Shown here in pieces: positions 6,957-14,961 of a stretch of 36,088 nt of DNA. Both the position numbers and the translations under genes were made by a program. Where the stretch lies: the NCBI GenBank assembly GCA_028279545.1, contig JANQNN010000004.1, positions 1-36,088 on the forward strand. Direction: 5' to 3'. This stretch comes from Nitrosopumilaceae archaeon. Its GTDB lineage: Archaea; Thermoproteota; Nitrososphaeria; Nitrososphaerales; Nitrosopumilaceae. Each line of letters opens with the position of its first letter. Position 1 is the first letter of the stretch. Below the pieces are notes generated by a model. The model did no database searches. It was not told the origin of the DNA and was given only the letters and a program-made list of their open reading frames with translations.

Positions 6957-8045
6957 ATGAAACAAAAATTAATTTTTTCAACAATTGTAGTCTTTGCTAT
7001 TCTTAGTGTTACAGCTATAACATTTACTCAAAATGCCGAAGCACAGTCTTTGGTTCCTGAATGGATAAAAAGTAATGCAGGTTGGTGGGCAAATGGCGAT
7101 ATTGATGATAGAACATTTCTTGATGCAATAGAATTTTTGGTCCAAAATGGAATAATTAACGTCTCAGGTGAGACAAAATCGATTGATAAAGATACCTTAA
7201 CCATCGGATTTATTCCAGTTGAAAAGGCAGATGAATTAACACCAAAAGCTCAAGCATTAGAACAATTTTTAGAAAACAAACTAGGAATCGAAGTGGAAAT
7301 TGTTGTTCCAACTAACTATGAAACCATAATTGAAGGAATGAGATTTGGTCATATTGACGCAGCCTTTATGGATACAGGACCTGCATGGATAACTCACCAG
7401 AGAACTGGTGCAGAAGCAGTGTTAGCTGAGTTAGTTGCAGGAAAAGTAAACTATCAAGCAACAGTATGGACACTAGCAGAAAACGATTCACTCCACACAA
7501 TTGAAGATACTGTAGGAAAAAAGGTTGCATTTACTAGCATTACAGGATCATCTGGATTTGTAAGACCAATGGGAACCCTGGTAACAGATGGTCATATTAC
7601 AATTGAAGGAGACGATATTGTGGCTCTAGAATCAGCTTTAGCAAAAAACTTTGAAAGTTATACATTTGCTGGAGGATACAAAGCAGCCCTAGAACTTCTT
7701 TTAAATGAAAATGTTGACGTAGCCTTTGGTTCAGATATTGCCCCACAAAAATATCTCGAGCTTGAAGAGCAAGCAAAGCTACGACCTGTAACTACTATAG
7801 GTCCTGTCCCATCTCATGTATTTATGGTAAGTGCAGATTTATCTGACTCGACCAAAAATGCCCTAGTTGATACCTTAATTGAACTCAACTATGATGAGAA
7901 CAATGAAATTTTGAAGGATCTCTATGGAGCAGAAGCATTGGTTCCAACCACAACAACTATGCATATTGGTGAGTTTGGTACATTTATTGATGCGCTGACT
8001 GGGCTAGACCAAAAAATCTTAGATAAATACAACAAGAGCAAATAA
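6957..8045 (+). CDS. phnD: Phosphonate/phosphite-type ABC transporter substrate-binding protein with N-terminal AGWW module
   Basis: This 362-residue exported protein starts with a Sec signal peptide (KLIFSTIVVFAILSVTAIT, ending AEAQ). A WIK..AGWW module occupies residues 32-70 (VPEWIKSNAGWWANGDIDD). A PhnD-type periplasmic-binding fold follows: TLTIGFIPVEKADELTPKA, NYETIIEGMRFGHIDAAFMDTGPAW, VAFTSITGSSGFVRP and VDVAFGSDIAPQKY. PhnD proteins bind phosphonates, phosphite or related oxyanions and deliver them to a PhnE permease. The order phnD-phnC-phnE agrees. The N-terminal module is not part of ordinary PhnD and also occurs in the protein at the left window edge; it may anchor or position the protein at the surface. 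The actual ligand cannot be fixed from sequence. Confidence 0.9.
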   Translation: MKQKLIFSTIVVFAILSVTAITFTQNAEAQSLVPEWIKSNAGWWANGDIDDRTFLDAIEFLVQNGIINVSGETKSIDKDTLTIGFIPVEKADELTPKAQALEQFLENKLGIEVEIVVPTNYETIIEGMRFGHIDAAFMDTGPAWITHQRTGAEAVLAELVAGKVNYQATVWTLAENDSLHTIEDTVGKKVAFTSITGSSGFVRPMGTLVTDGHITIEGDDIVALESALAKNFESYTFAGGYKAALELLLNENVDVAFGSDIAPQKYLELEEQAKLRPVTTIGPVPSHVFMVSADLSDSTKNALVDTLIELNYDENNEILKDLYGAEALVPTTTTMHIGEFGTFIDALTGLDQKILDKYNKSK

Positions 8046-8062
8046 AAGCGGTAATTCTTAAA

Positions 8063-8893
8063 ATGGAATTACTACTAATGAAGAAATCTTCATCCATCTC
8101 GACCATTTTTACTAAAAAAATTATTCAAATGAATAATGTATCTACATCTTATGATTCCAAAAACTATGCCCTTAAAGGAATTAATCTATCCATAGACAAA
8201 GGAACTAACTATGCAATAGTTGGAAAATCTGGATCTGGTAAATCAACACTTCTAAAATTAATGAACGGAATGATGTCTCCAAGTGAAGGAACGATTAAAA
8301 TTGAATACCAAACTCCAAAAATGAACGATAAAAATTTCAAAGTATTAATGCATAAAATTGGGTACATTCCCCAAAGTCTAGGTTTAATAAAAAATATTTC
8401 TGTTCTTGAAAATGTTTTGATAGGGGCTTTACCTAGATTAGGTAAAATTCAATCAATGTTTAAAATTTTTCCAGAAAAGGAAATTCAAGAGGCAAAAAAT
8501 ATTTTAAAACTGGTCGGTCTGTCAGGTAAGGAAGAAAGAAAAGCCTACATGCTTAGTGGTGGAGAAAAACGGAGAGTCGCAATTGCAAGAGCGCTTATGC
8601 AAAAACCTACAATTTTACTTGCAGATGAAATTGTTTCAGAACTTGACCAAGCAACGGCAAGGGAAATTATGGAATTAATTTCAGATGCTCAAAAAAGAAT
8701 GAATCTAACTGCCATAATGGTACATCACGACATTCGTTTAGCTTTGGAATATTCAAATCGGGTAGCAGTAATTCAGGAAGGAGAAAAAATTCTAGAAATT
8801 GGAATCGAAGGAGATAAAATTATGGATTTTGAAACAGGCGGGTTAACAAATCAAGAAATTTTGGAGATGTATTCAGATGAATCAAAAAAATAA
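8063..8893 (+). CDS. phnC: Phosphonate-type ABC transporter ATP-binding protein
   Basis: The 276-residue ABC ATPase has Walker A GKSGSGKST (residues 54-62), the Q-loop region GYIPQSLGLI, signature LSGGEKRRVAIARAL, Walker B ILLADEI followed by VSELD, and switch histidine HHDI. Note DEI where most ABC ATPases have DEP. It energises import by the PhnE permease. The ATG at 8063 gives about 20 extra residues; the ATG at 8129 (MNNVSTSYD) matches the usual PhnC start and is a real alternative. The gene overlaps phnE by 17 bases, so the two are translationally linked. Confidence 0.93.
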   Translation: MELLLMKKSSSISTIFTKKIIQMNNVSTSYDSKNYALKGINLSIDKGTNYAIVGKSGSGKSTLLKLMNGMMSPSEGTIKIEYQTPKMNDKNFKVLMHKIGYIPQSLGLIKNISVLENVLIGALPRLGKIQSMFKIFPEKEIQEAKNILKLVGLSGKEERKAYMLSGGEKRRVAIARALMQKPTILLADEIVSELDQATAREIMELISDAQKRMNLTAIMVHHDIRLALEYSNRVAVIQEGEKILEIGIEGDKIMDFETGGLTNQEILEMYSDESKK

Positions 8894-9662
8894 TCTAATT
8901 GTGGGAATTATTATTGGCCTTGTTGTTGTTGCGTCATATAACGTTGATGCTAATCCAATAGAGTTTGTTGAAGGCCTTCCCAATCTTGCAATTGTAGCAG
9001 AAGAGATGACCCAAGTGGATGCAGAATTATTTGGAACAGCATTTTGGTCAATGTTTGAAACAATTCAGATGGCCTTTATTGGAACCATCGTAGGAGTAGC
9101 AATTGCATTACCATTAAGCATGTTTGCAGCTAGAAACCTAAATTCCAAATTTGTTTATGGGCCAGTTAGAGCAATTTTGGCTGCCATTCGCACCTTTCCG
9201 TCAATTCTATGGGCAATTTTGTTTGTAATTATGGTAGGGTTGGGACCATTTGCAGGAGTTTTAGCAATTATAATGTACACAGTTGGATTTGTGGCCAAAT
9301 TACAATACGAGTCAATTGAGACCATTGATGCTGACCCAATGGATGCTGTGAGTTCTATTGGAGTTTCCAAATGGCAATTAATACGATATGTAGTAATTCC
9401 AGAATCAGCGCCTCATCTTCTAAGTCAAATGTTGTACATGTTTGATTACAATGTAAGGCAAACAAGCATCTTAGGTTTAGTTGGAGCCGGTGGCATAGGA
9501 TTCTACATTATCAATTATATCAAATTCTTTGAATATGGAAAAGCAGCTGTGTTTATGCTAGTTGTTCTAATAACAGTTTTAATTATTGATTGGATTAGTG
9601 TTAAAATTCGTGACAAGTATATCATAAAATCCCAACACGGGATGGAAGTTACAACAACTTGA
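8877..9662 (+). CDS. phnE: Phosphonate-type ABC transporter permease
   Basis: This 261-residue membrane protein has an N-terminal helix (NNLIVGIIIGLVVVASYNV) and a binding-protein-dependent permease domain of about five helices. The PhnE-like coupling region reads ESIETIDADPMDAVSSIGVSKWQLIRYVVIPESAPHL across two stretches, with the EAA-loop glycine in SIGVSKWQ. The stretch FDYNVRQTSILGLVGAGGIGF is characteristic of PhnE. It starts inside the 3' end of phnC (17-base overlap) and closes the operon. No C-P lyase, phosphonatase or phosphite dehydrogenase gene follows, so the fate of the imported compound is not shown here. Confidence 0.92.
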   Translation: MNQKNNLIVGIIIGLVVVASYNVDANPIEFVEGLPNLAIVAEEMTQVDAELFGTAFWSMFETIQMAFIGTIVGVAIALPLSMFAARNLNSKFVYGPVRAILAAIRTFPSILWAILFVIMVGLGPFAGVLAIIMYTVGFVAKLQYESIETIDADPMDAVSSIGVSKWQLIRYVVIPESAPHLLSQMLYMFDYNVRQTSILGLVGAGGIGFYIINYIKFFEYGKAAVFMLVVLITVLIIDWISVKIRDKYIIKSQHGMEVTTT

Positions 9663-9673
9663 AAGTAACAATT

Positions 9674-10699
9674 CTATGTTGTAACTTTATCAAGTTTGTT
9701 TAATTCAGTGGCCTTTTTGACTTCTCGTGCAATTCTTTTACCCATACTCATAGGCTCATTATACAAGAGTGAATAGTATGGAGAACCATCCATGTAAATG
9801 TTAGTTCCTGCAACTATTCTTGCAGAAAATTCAAAAGAAGAAAATTTTGCATTCTCATCATATACTCCTTCAATACAAAAGGGCCCATTCATCCCTGGTT
9901 CTACCATTCTTTTTGCTGCCTCTACAAAATTATCTCCCATTGCATATACTTGCTCTAAAAGAGATTCTCTAAGAACTAGTGGACTATTACCAATTACATT
10001 AAAAGAAGGAACTTTGTTATTTTTTAATTGTTGTTCAGATGGAATTCTTGCAAGGCCTTCAATATCGGATTCATGTCTTTGATCAACACCAAAAAATTCT
10101 AATTCTTCATTTAGTGGCGAGTAAAAATATTGTAAATAAGCTAAAACTCCTCCAACATATTCTTGGATGTAAAGTATCTCATCTTTTGAAATTACCCCTT
10201 GTGAAATTAACTCGTTTCTTTTTTTATTGTAATCCTCTTCACTGGCTGCCATAAAGTAACCTTTTCCACCCGCTGCACCTTGCCTTTTTACTATTACAAG
10301 GCTGTTTATTTCAGAAGGACTTGAAACTGGCTTTGGCATAGGAAGGTTTGCTGCTCTCATAAGCTCTTCTTTCTTTACCCTATCTGATTCCCATCGTAAA
10401 ATCCATTTATTGCCAAAAATAGGGGTTTTAATTGATTCAATTTGTTCTGAACTCATTTGAGCAATTAATGTACCATGAGGAATAATTATTGCATTGTTTT
10501 CATCTAATTTTTGCTGGCAATTATTGTCTAAAACCTCCAAAAAAGAATCTACTATTATAAATTCATCAATAAAAGGAAATCTTTTGTAAAGTTTTTCCCT
10601 TTTTTTCTCACAAACCAATATTGTCTTAAGGCCCTCATCTTTAGCCCCCTTGAGAACTTGTAAAGAGCAGTGGGAGCCTAGTGTTGCAATTGCAGTCAA
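9674..10699 (-). CDS. purP: FAICAR synthetase PurP (ATP-grasp)
   Basis: The 341-residue protein matches PurP, 5-formaminoimidazole-4-carboxamide ribonucleotide synthetase. It makes FAICAR from AICAR, formate and ATP in archaeal purine biosynthesis, replacing the folate-dependent PurH step. Signatures are the N-terminal substrate loop LGSHCSLQVLKGAKDEG, the HGTLIAQ segment, the ATP-grasp glycine-rich stretch VKRQGAAGGKGYF, and the metal/ATP-binding end FCIEGVYD with FEFSARIVAGTNIYM and GSPYYSLLY. Length is typical. The start is TTG at 10699. Its 3' end faces phnE with 11 bases between stops. A small gene lies 27 bases upstream on the same strand and may be co-transcribed. Confidence 0.94.
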   Translation of the reverse strand: MTAIATLGSHCSLQVLKGAKDEGLKTILVCEKKREKLYKRFPFIDEFIIVDSFLEVLDNNCQQKLDENNAIIIPHGTLIAQMSSEQIESIKTPIFGNKWILRWESDRVKKEELMRAANLPMPKPVSSPSEINSLVIVKRQGAAGGKGYFMAASEEDYNKKRNELISQGVISKDEILYIQEYVGGVLAYLQYFYSPLNEELEFFGVDQRHESDIEGLARIPSEQQLKNNKVPSFNVIGNSPLVLRESLLEQVYAMGDNFVEAAKRMVEPGMNGPFCIEGVYDENAKFSSFEFSARIVAGTNIYMDGSPYYSLLYNEPMSMGKRIAREVKKATELNKLDKVTT

Positions 10700-10726
10700 A
10701 GCGTATAATTTCTTAATTTTTGGACT

Positions 10727-10936
10727 TTATGAACTGTGTGTGGTCGAAACATATTCAAAAACCTCGTCAATAAGATCTGCACTCAATTCGGGTTTAATAT
10801 CATCAGGAATTACTTTTAAAATAAAATCAAACATGGTAATGTTTTCAGGTAAACTGCCTTGTTTTTGATAAAGTGAGTAAATTGCAATACCATTTGAAAT
10901 AAGGGCTATCGTCTTTTCTTTGGTATTTAGAGCCAT
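10727..10936 (-). CDS. Small protein of unknown function
   Basis: This 69-residue protein is soluble and mildly acidic, with predicted helices (KEKTIALISNGIAIYSLYQ and ELSADLIDEVFEYVSTTHSS). It has an ATG start with TATA-like AT-rich DNA upstream (ataaaataaatta on the minus strand). It lies 27 bases upstream of purP in the same direction, so a shared transcript is plausible. No motif or cysteine is present and I do not recognise the family. It is listed because codon content, start and spacing look genuine and no other gene covers this stretch. Confidence 0.6.
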   Translation of the reverse strand: MALNTKEKTIALISNGIAIYSLYQKQGSLPENITMFDFILKVIPDDIKPELSADLIDEVFEYVSTTHSS

Positions 10937-11083
10937 AAGATAATTGGCATAGATTCTAATTTATTTTATCCTTAAAATTACGAGCCAAATAGAAGATCAT
11001 TCTATGGTTTTTGATCTAAAAAGGGCTCTTTTTTACGATAAATTGATAGAAAGATCTTTTAATGAAAAAAAGATAATTTGTGT

Positions 11084-11203
11084 ATGATTAACTTTTACAA
11101 GTATTTGGCGTGCCCGAAATGCCAAGAATCAGGACTTTATTGTGATAAGCATAGAAAAGAAGTAGAGCAGATCTTAGAAGAGCAATCTAATTTAGGGGTT
11201 TAA
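11084..11203 (+). CDS. 39-residue zinc-knuckle microprotein
   Basis: A short gene reads from ATG 11084 to TAA 11203: MINFYKYLACPKCQESGLYC in its first half, then DKHRKEVEQILEEQS and a short tail. Two half-sites, CPKC and CDKH, are separated by seven residues, giving a Cys-x2-Cys-x7-Cys-x2-His pattern fit for one zinc ion. A charged helix follows. The upstream cttttaatg about 25 bases before the ATG is TATA-like. The gene stands alone between divergent purP-side genes and aspS. The function is unknown; such mini zinc fingers often bind nucleic acid or act as small adaptors, which is only inference here. Confidence 0.55.
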   Translation: MINFYKYLACPKCQESGLYCDKHRKEVEQILEEQSNLGV

Positions 11204-11305
11204 CCCTTTCAATTTAAAATAGAACAAGAATTTTTCAGTTATTTGTATTATTGATGTGTGTGAGGAAAATTAATTACACCATGGAAATCCCAACTAAAGT
11301 AAATT

Positions 11306-12616
11306 ATGATTGAAACCGAACTTGGAGACTTGAGAAGAACCCATTATTCTAATGATTTAGATTCATCCAAAGATGGCTTAGATGTAGTTGTAATGGGTTG
11401 GGTTTTAACGGTTAGAGGTCATGGTAACATTAGTTTTCTAACCCTTCAAGATAAGAACGGAACAATTTCCATTATTGCAAAAAAGGGAGATTGTCCTGAT
11501 GACATACGGGAGAAATTATCATCCCTAAAAGCCCATTCGTCAATTGCAATAAAAGGGATGGTAAAATCTTCTGATAAATCTCCAAATGGATACGAAATTA
11601 TTCCAAATGAGATTAGAGTCTTTTCTGAAGTTGAAAAAATTCCACCCTTTGAACCTGTAGCTAAAACTGTAAAAAATATTGATACAAGATTAGAAGTAAG
11701 GCCAATTGATTTAAGACGGAAAGTTTTGCAAAATATTTTCAAGGTACGAAGTCAAGTATTAACATCTATTAGAAATTATTTTCATGAGCAAAAGTTTTTG
11801 GAAATTAATACGCCAAAAATGATAGCAACTGCAACAGAGGGAGGAGCTGCTTTATTTCCAATTTTCTATTATAACAAAGAAGCCTTTTTAGCTCAAAGTC
11901 CACAATTATACAAAGAACAACTTACAATGAGTTTTGAAAAAGTATTTGAGATTGCACCCATCTTTAGAGCAGAACCCTCTAGAACAAATAGACATCTGGC
12001 AGAAGCAATTTCAATTGATTTGGAAGAAGCTTTTGTAGATTACAATGATATTATGAATAGAATTGAAGAGATTATCAAAATTTCACTAAAAACTGTAAAA
12101 GAGTATGTAGAAAAAACTCCGGACACAGAATTTGTGGTTCCTTCAATTCAAAACGAAATTCCTAGATATTCATATGATGATTTGGTGGATAGGATGCAAA
12201 AAGCTGGTGCAAAAACTGAATGGGGTGATGACCTTTATCCATCAAATCTAAAAAAAATTGGATTAGAAGGATTTTATTTTATCAAAGATTGGCCTATGGC
12301 TCCAAAGCCATTTTATGTCAAGGGTAGTAAATCTAATCCCAAAATTTCAGAGTCTTTTGATTTAATGTTTGGAGATTTAGAATTATCTTCTGGGAGCACA
12401 AGGATAGAAAAAAGAAATGAACTTGAAGAAAGAATGAAAAATAAAGGTATGAAGATTGATGCCTTTGATTATCATCTAGGTGCGTTTGATTATGGTGTTC
12501 CTCCCCATGCGGGTTGTGGGATTGGGCTTGAGAGATTAATTATGGCCCTTACTGGAACCGAGAATATTCGCGATACAACGTTTTATCCAAGAGATGTAGA
12601 TAGATTAACTCCTTAG
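11306..12616 (+). CDS. aspS: Aspartyl-tRNA(Asp/Asn) synthetase, archaeal type, probably non-discriminating
   Basis: The 436-residue class IIb synthetase charges tRNA(Asp) with aspartate. An N-terminal OB-fold anticodon-binding domain (about 28-105) is followed by the catalytic core, with motif 2 FRAEPSRTNRHLAEA and motif 3 GCGIGLERLIMAL near the C-terminus. At two OB-fold positions that I recall as separating discriminating from relaxed archaeal enzymes (Trp and Lys in Thermococcus numbering 26 and 85), this protein has Leu34 and Pro93. Proline at the second position fits a non-discriminating enzyme that also makes Asp-tRNA(Asn). The gatCAB operon 2 kb away would amidate that product. No asnS is in the window. 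Confidence 0.93.
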   Translation: MIETELGDLRRTHYSNDLDSSKDGLDVVVMGWVLTVRGHGNISFLTLQDKNGTISIIAKKGDCPDDIREKLSSLKAHSSIAIKGMVKSSDKSPNGYEIIPNEIRVFSEVEKIPPFEPVAKTVKNIDTRLEVRPIDLRRKVLQNIFKVRSQVLTSIRNYFHEQKFLEINTPKMIATATEGGAALFPIFYYNKEAFLAQSPQLYKEQLTMSFEKVFEIAPIFRAEPSRTNRHLAEAISIDLEEAFVDYNDIMNRIEEIIKISLKTVKEYVEKTPDTEFVVPSIQNEIPRYSYDDLVDRMQKAGAKTEWGDDLYPSNLKKIGLEGFYFIKDWPMAPKPFYVKGSKSNPKISESFDLMFGDLELSSGSTRIEKRNELEERMKNKGMKIDAFDYHLGAFDYGVPPHAGCGIGLERLIMALTGTENIRDTTFYPRDVDRLTP

Positions 12617-12634
12617 CTAGTCAAGAAAATAAAA

Positions 12635-12844
12635 TTACAAATTTTTTACTCTTTTCTTATCTCTACAAACTCCACACAAGTAATTTTTCTTAAATTCTCT
12701 TAATTCTTCTCTAAAATTTTTTGTTTTAGAATATTTTTCAGAAGTCTTTATTCCACCAGGAACTTTTTTTCCACAGTTTGAACAAAAAATTTCCAAATTC
12801 AACCTAACGGTTTTTTCATCTTTTTTAATTTTTCCAATAATCAT
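12635..12844 (-). CDS. Small zinc-ribbon protein
   Basis: This 69-residue, strongly basic protein has two cysteine pairs, CSNC (near residue 21) and CGVC (near residue 57), separated by a lysine-rich helix. This is a zinc-ribbon layout typical of nucleic-acid or ribosome-associated small proteins. It starts with ATG and is convergent with aspS, 18 bases apart. I do not recognise a named family. A role in translation or transcription is only suggested by charge and zinc motif. Confidence 0.72.
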   Translation of the reverse strand: MIIGKIKKDEKTVRLNLEIFCSNCGKKVPGGIKTSEKYSKTKNFREELREFKKNYLCGVCRDKKRVKNL

Positions 12845-12905
12845 AAATTTTTTTTACTCTCTTAGTATATCAAAATTTTTTTAGATTGGTTTTACTAAAT
12901 TATTA

Positions 12906-14462
12906 TTAGAAATGCTTTCTAATGTGGTTTACCAGTATTGCAGGTGCAATAAAATACATTCCAATATTTAGCAAGATTAAAGATATGCCCACACTAAGTA
13001 CATTTTCCTCGGAATTCATATCAACATAATTTAAAATCGAGAGAGATGAAATTAATGGAGTAATTGCTGCTTTTACAAATTCCCTGAATACAGGATTTTC
13101 TCTCTCAAAATCAGCTATTTGAGGACTAATCAAGTAATACAAATTATTAAAATTAATCATAAAGAATTTTCCTGATTCAGTTTTTAGCAATTGGTTGTCT
13201 CTGAGTTCACGAAGTTGTTGTACTTGTGGTGCAAGCTCAGAACCATAGGTGGCAGTTGCAATCAAACATCCACCGCCATTTGAGGGCTTTGGTTCTGGTT
13301 CTAGGTTTTCCTTCTCAGGCAAAGCTTCAACTGGTAAAATTCTGTAAATTGTTCTCTCACCATGTGTAATTAAATATAGAAATCCATCTGGACCGCTTTC
13401 GATATCTGTAAGGCATCTAAATCCAGTTCCAATTACTAATTCTTCCATGGAATCATCTTCATTTACTAATTTGTCTTTCAAGTCAGAGTTTAAAAATTCA
13501 AAACCATCTCTATCTTGATTTAACTCAAATCGGTAAAGATTTCCTTTGCTACAATCGCCTACAAAAAGGGAATTGTCATATTTGTCGGTTTGGTGAAAAT
13601 TTCCAAAAGCCAAACCAACAGGGACAACTACTTCTTTCCAAGTAAATTCTGGATCACTATACTCATAGTCTTCAAATCCTGGAAGACTTGCAATCTCTTC
13701 ATTAGTTGCAGGACCCATAATTTTATTCCATCCGCTATTAAATTTCTCAGGTACAAAATTAATTTCATCAAAATCATCATCACCATTTTCTGTCGCCCAC
13801 ATTTTTCCAGTTACAGGATCTATTGCAAGCCCAAAACTGTTTCTTATTCCAATTGCATAGTATGGACCTTCAGGATCTACTCGTAAAATTGCGCTAGTAT
13901 CCATGTAATCGGTAGTGTCTGGAGGATAAAGGTTCTCAAGAAGCTTATTTTGTAAAGGTCCATACTTACCAGTATCTCCAATTACTGCATATACTTGATT
14001 ATCCAAACCAGTAACCATTGCACCACTATTGTGGTAAGAATTAGATGGAAGTTCTTTTAGTAAAATAGGGTCTACAAGATCTGCTCCATTCCAAGTATAC
14101 TTGTAAATCCTATTTCCTAAGGTTTCTCCATTTTTATCAGATTCTGTGAAAAAAAGATAAACAGTTGAATCAACACTGGTAATTCCTAACAACCCACTTT
14201 CTTGATCAGAATCAACTGAGAGTTCTAGAACTGGATTTGATTGAATTTTACCGTCTCGAATTAAACTAACAAAACCGTCTTTTTCCAAAACCAGAATATC
14301 ATTTTCAACAAAAGTCATTGCTGTATACCCCCAACCAAATTCACTTGCAAATTTTTCAAGAACCAAATTTTCATCATACAGTACCGGCTCAGCTAGTGCT
14401 ATAGGCAGGGTCCCAAGAATAATAATCCCAAGTGAAAAAAGAAAAATTGTTGTTGGAAACAT
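12906..14462 (-). CDS. PQQ-type soluble sugar dehydrogenase domain with CFI-box C-terminus, membrane-anchored
   Basis: The 518-residue exported protein begins with a signal peptide (FPTTIFLFSLGIIILGTLPIALA). A six-bladed beta-propeller of the glucose/sorbosone dehydrogenase family covers about residues 25-375. Signature parts are ESGLLGI, SYHNSGAMVTGLDNQVYAV with the probable catalytic His, YAIGIRNSFGLAIDPVTG, MWATENGDDDFDEIN and GLAFGNF. A proline/glutamate linker leads to GGGCLIATATYGSELAPQVQ plus LRELRD, the CFI-box-type C-terminal domain seen on archaeal surface proteins, and a final membrane helix (NVLSVGISLILLNIGMYFIA). It probably oxidises a sugar or alcohol outside the cell using PQQ. 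I see no PQQ synthesis genes, so cofactor supply and substrate are open. Confidence 0.85.
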   Translation of the reverse strand: MFPTTIFLFSLGIIILGTLPIALAEPVLYDENLVLEKFASEFGWGYTAMTFVENDILVLEKDGFVSLIRDGKIQSNPVLELSVDSDQESGLLGITSVDSTVYLFFTESDKNGETLGNRIYKYTWNGADLVDPILLKELPSNSYHNSGAMVTGLDNQVYAVIGDTGKYGPLQNKLLENLYPPDTTDYMDTSAILRVDPEGPYYAIGIRNSFGLAIDPVTGKMWATENGDDDFDEINFVPEKFNSGWNKIMGPATNEEIASLPGFEDYEYSDPEFTWKEVVVPVGLAFGNFHQTDKYDNSLFVGDCSKGNLYRFELNQDRDGFEFLNSDLKDKLVNEDDSMEELVIGTGFRCLTDIESGPDGFLYLITHGERTIYRILPVEALPEKENLEPEPKPSNGGGCLIATATYGSELAPQVQQLRELRDNQLLKTESGKFFMINFNNLYYLISPQIADFERENPVFREFVKAAITPLISSLSILNYVDMNSEENVLSVGISLILLNIGMYFIAPAILVNHIRKHF

Positions 14463-14694
14463 TTTGTTCTCATTTTTTTCATAAACGACAGGTAAAAAAA
14501 GATACCATGATGCTTCCTATAAAATCAAAAAAGTGAAATTTGGAAGAAGATTTTAACAATAAACGGTAATATACTGAAAATCAGTCACTACAACCATGTC
14601 TAAAATTTATTTTTCTTCCGAGGACTTTGGTTATTTGTATTTATATGGCCCAAAAAATTTAGGAGAAACCAAGAACTAGAGATTTGGTGATCTT

Positions 14695-14961
14695 ATGGTA
14701 ACAGAAGAAGAAATTGAACAGGTTGCAAAATTAATGAAGATTGATGTTCACGATCATAAAGAGTTTGTAGAAAAAGTTCATGACATGATAAATTATTTCG
14801 ATATCTTAGATTCTGCAGGAGTAAGTGAAGAAGAGATTTCTATGAAAGATTTACCCCTTACTAGTTTAAGAGAAGACAAGCATATTCCATTTGGAGAAAA
14901 TCTAATAGAAAAACTAAACAACTACAAGGGGCACTATGTTAGAGCCCCAAAGATGGTTTAA
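14695..14961 (+). CDS. gatC: Asp/Glu-tRNA amidotransferase subunit C
   Basis: The 88-residue protein is GatC, the small subunit that clamps GatA to GatB in the amidotransferase converting Asp-tRNA(Asn) and Glu-tRNA(Gln) to Asn- and Gln-tRNA. It shows EEIEQVAKLMKID, the MINYFDILDSAGV helix and the late SLREDKHIPF strand. An unusually good Shine-Dalgarno, GGTGATC at 14686-14692, lies 2 bases before the ATG. With the TATA-like tatttatat near 14640 this gives a short leader, unlike many leaderless genes here. gatA begins on the next base after the stop. Confidence 0.93.
   Translation: MVTEEEIEQVAKLMKIDVHDHKEFVEKVHDMINYFDILDSAGVSEEEISMKDLPLTSLREDKHIPFGENLIEKLNNYKGHYVRAPKMV

Noticed and set aside
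6110-9662. Mobile element around the regulator/phn block
   Set aside because: No transposase, integrase, flanking direct repeats or attachment site is visible, and base composition matches the surroundings.
10937-11083. tRNA or small RNA gene in the purP-aspS spacer
   Set aside because: No cloverleaf or conserved tRNA boxes are found; the only hairpin-like parts are short and weak.
14596-14679. 27-codon open frame upstream of gatC
   Set aside because: It has no motif and overlaps the probable gatC promoter; it looks like chance.
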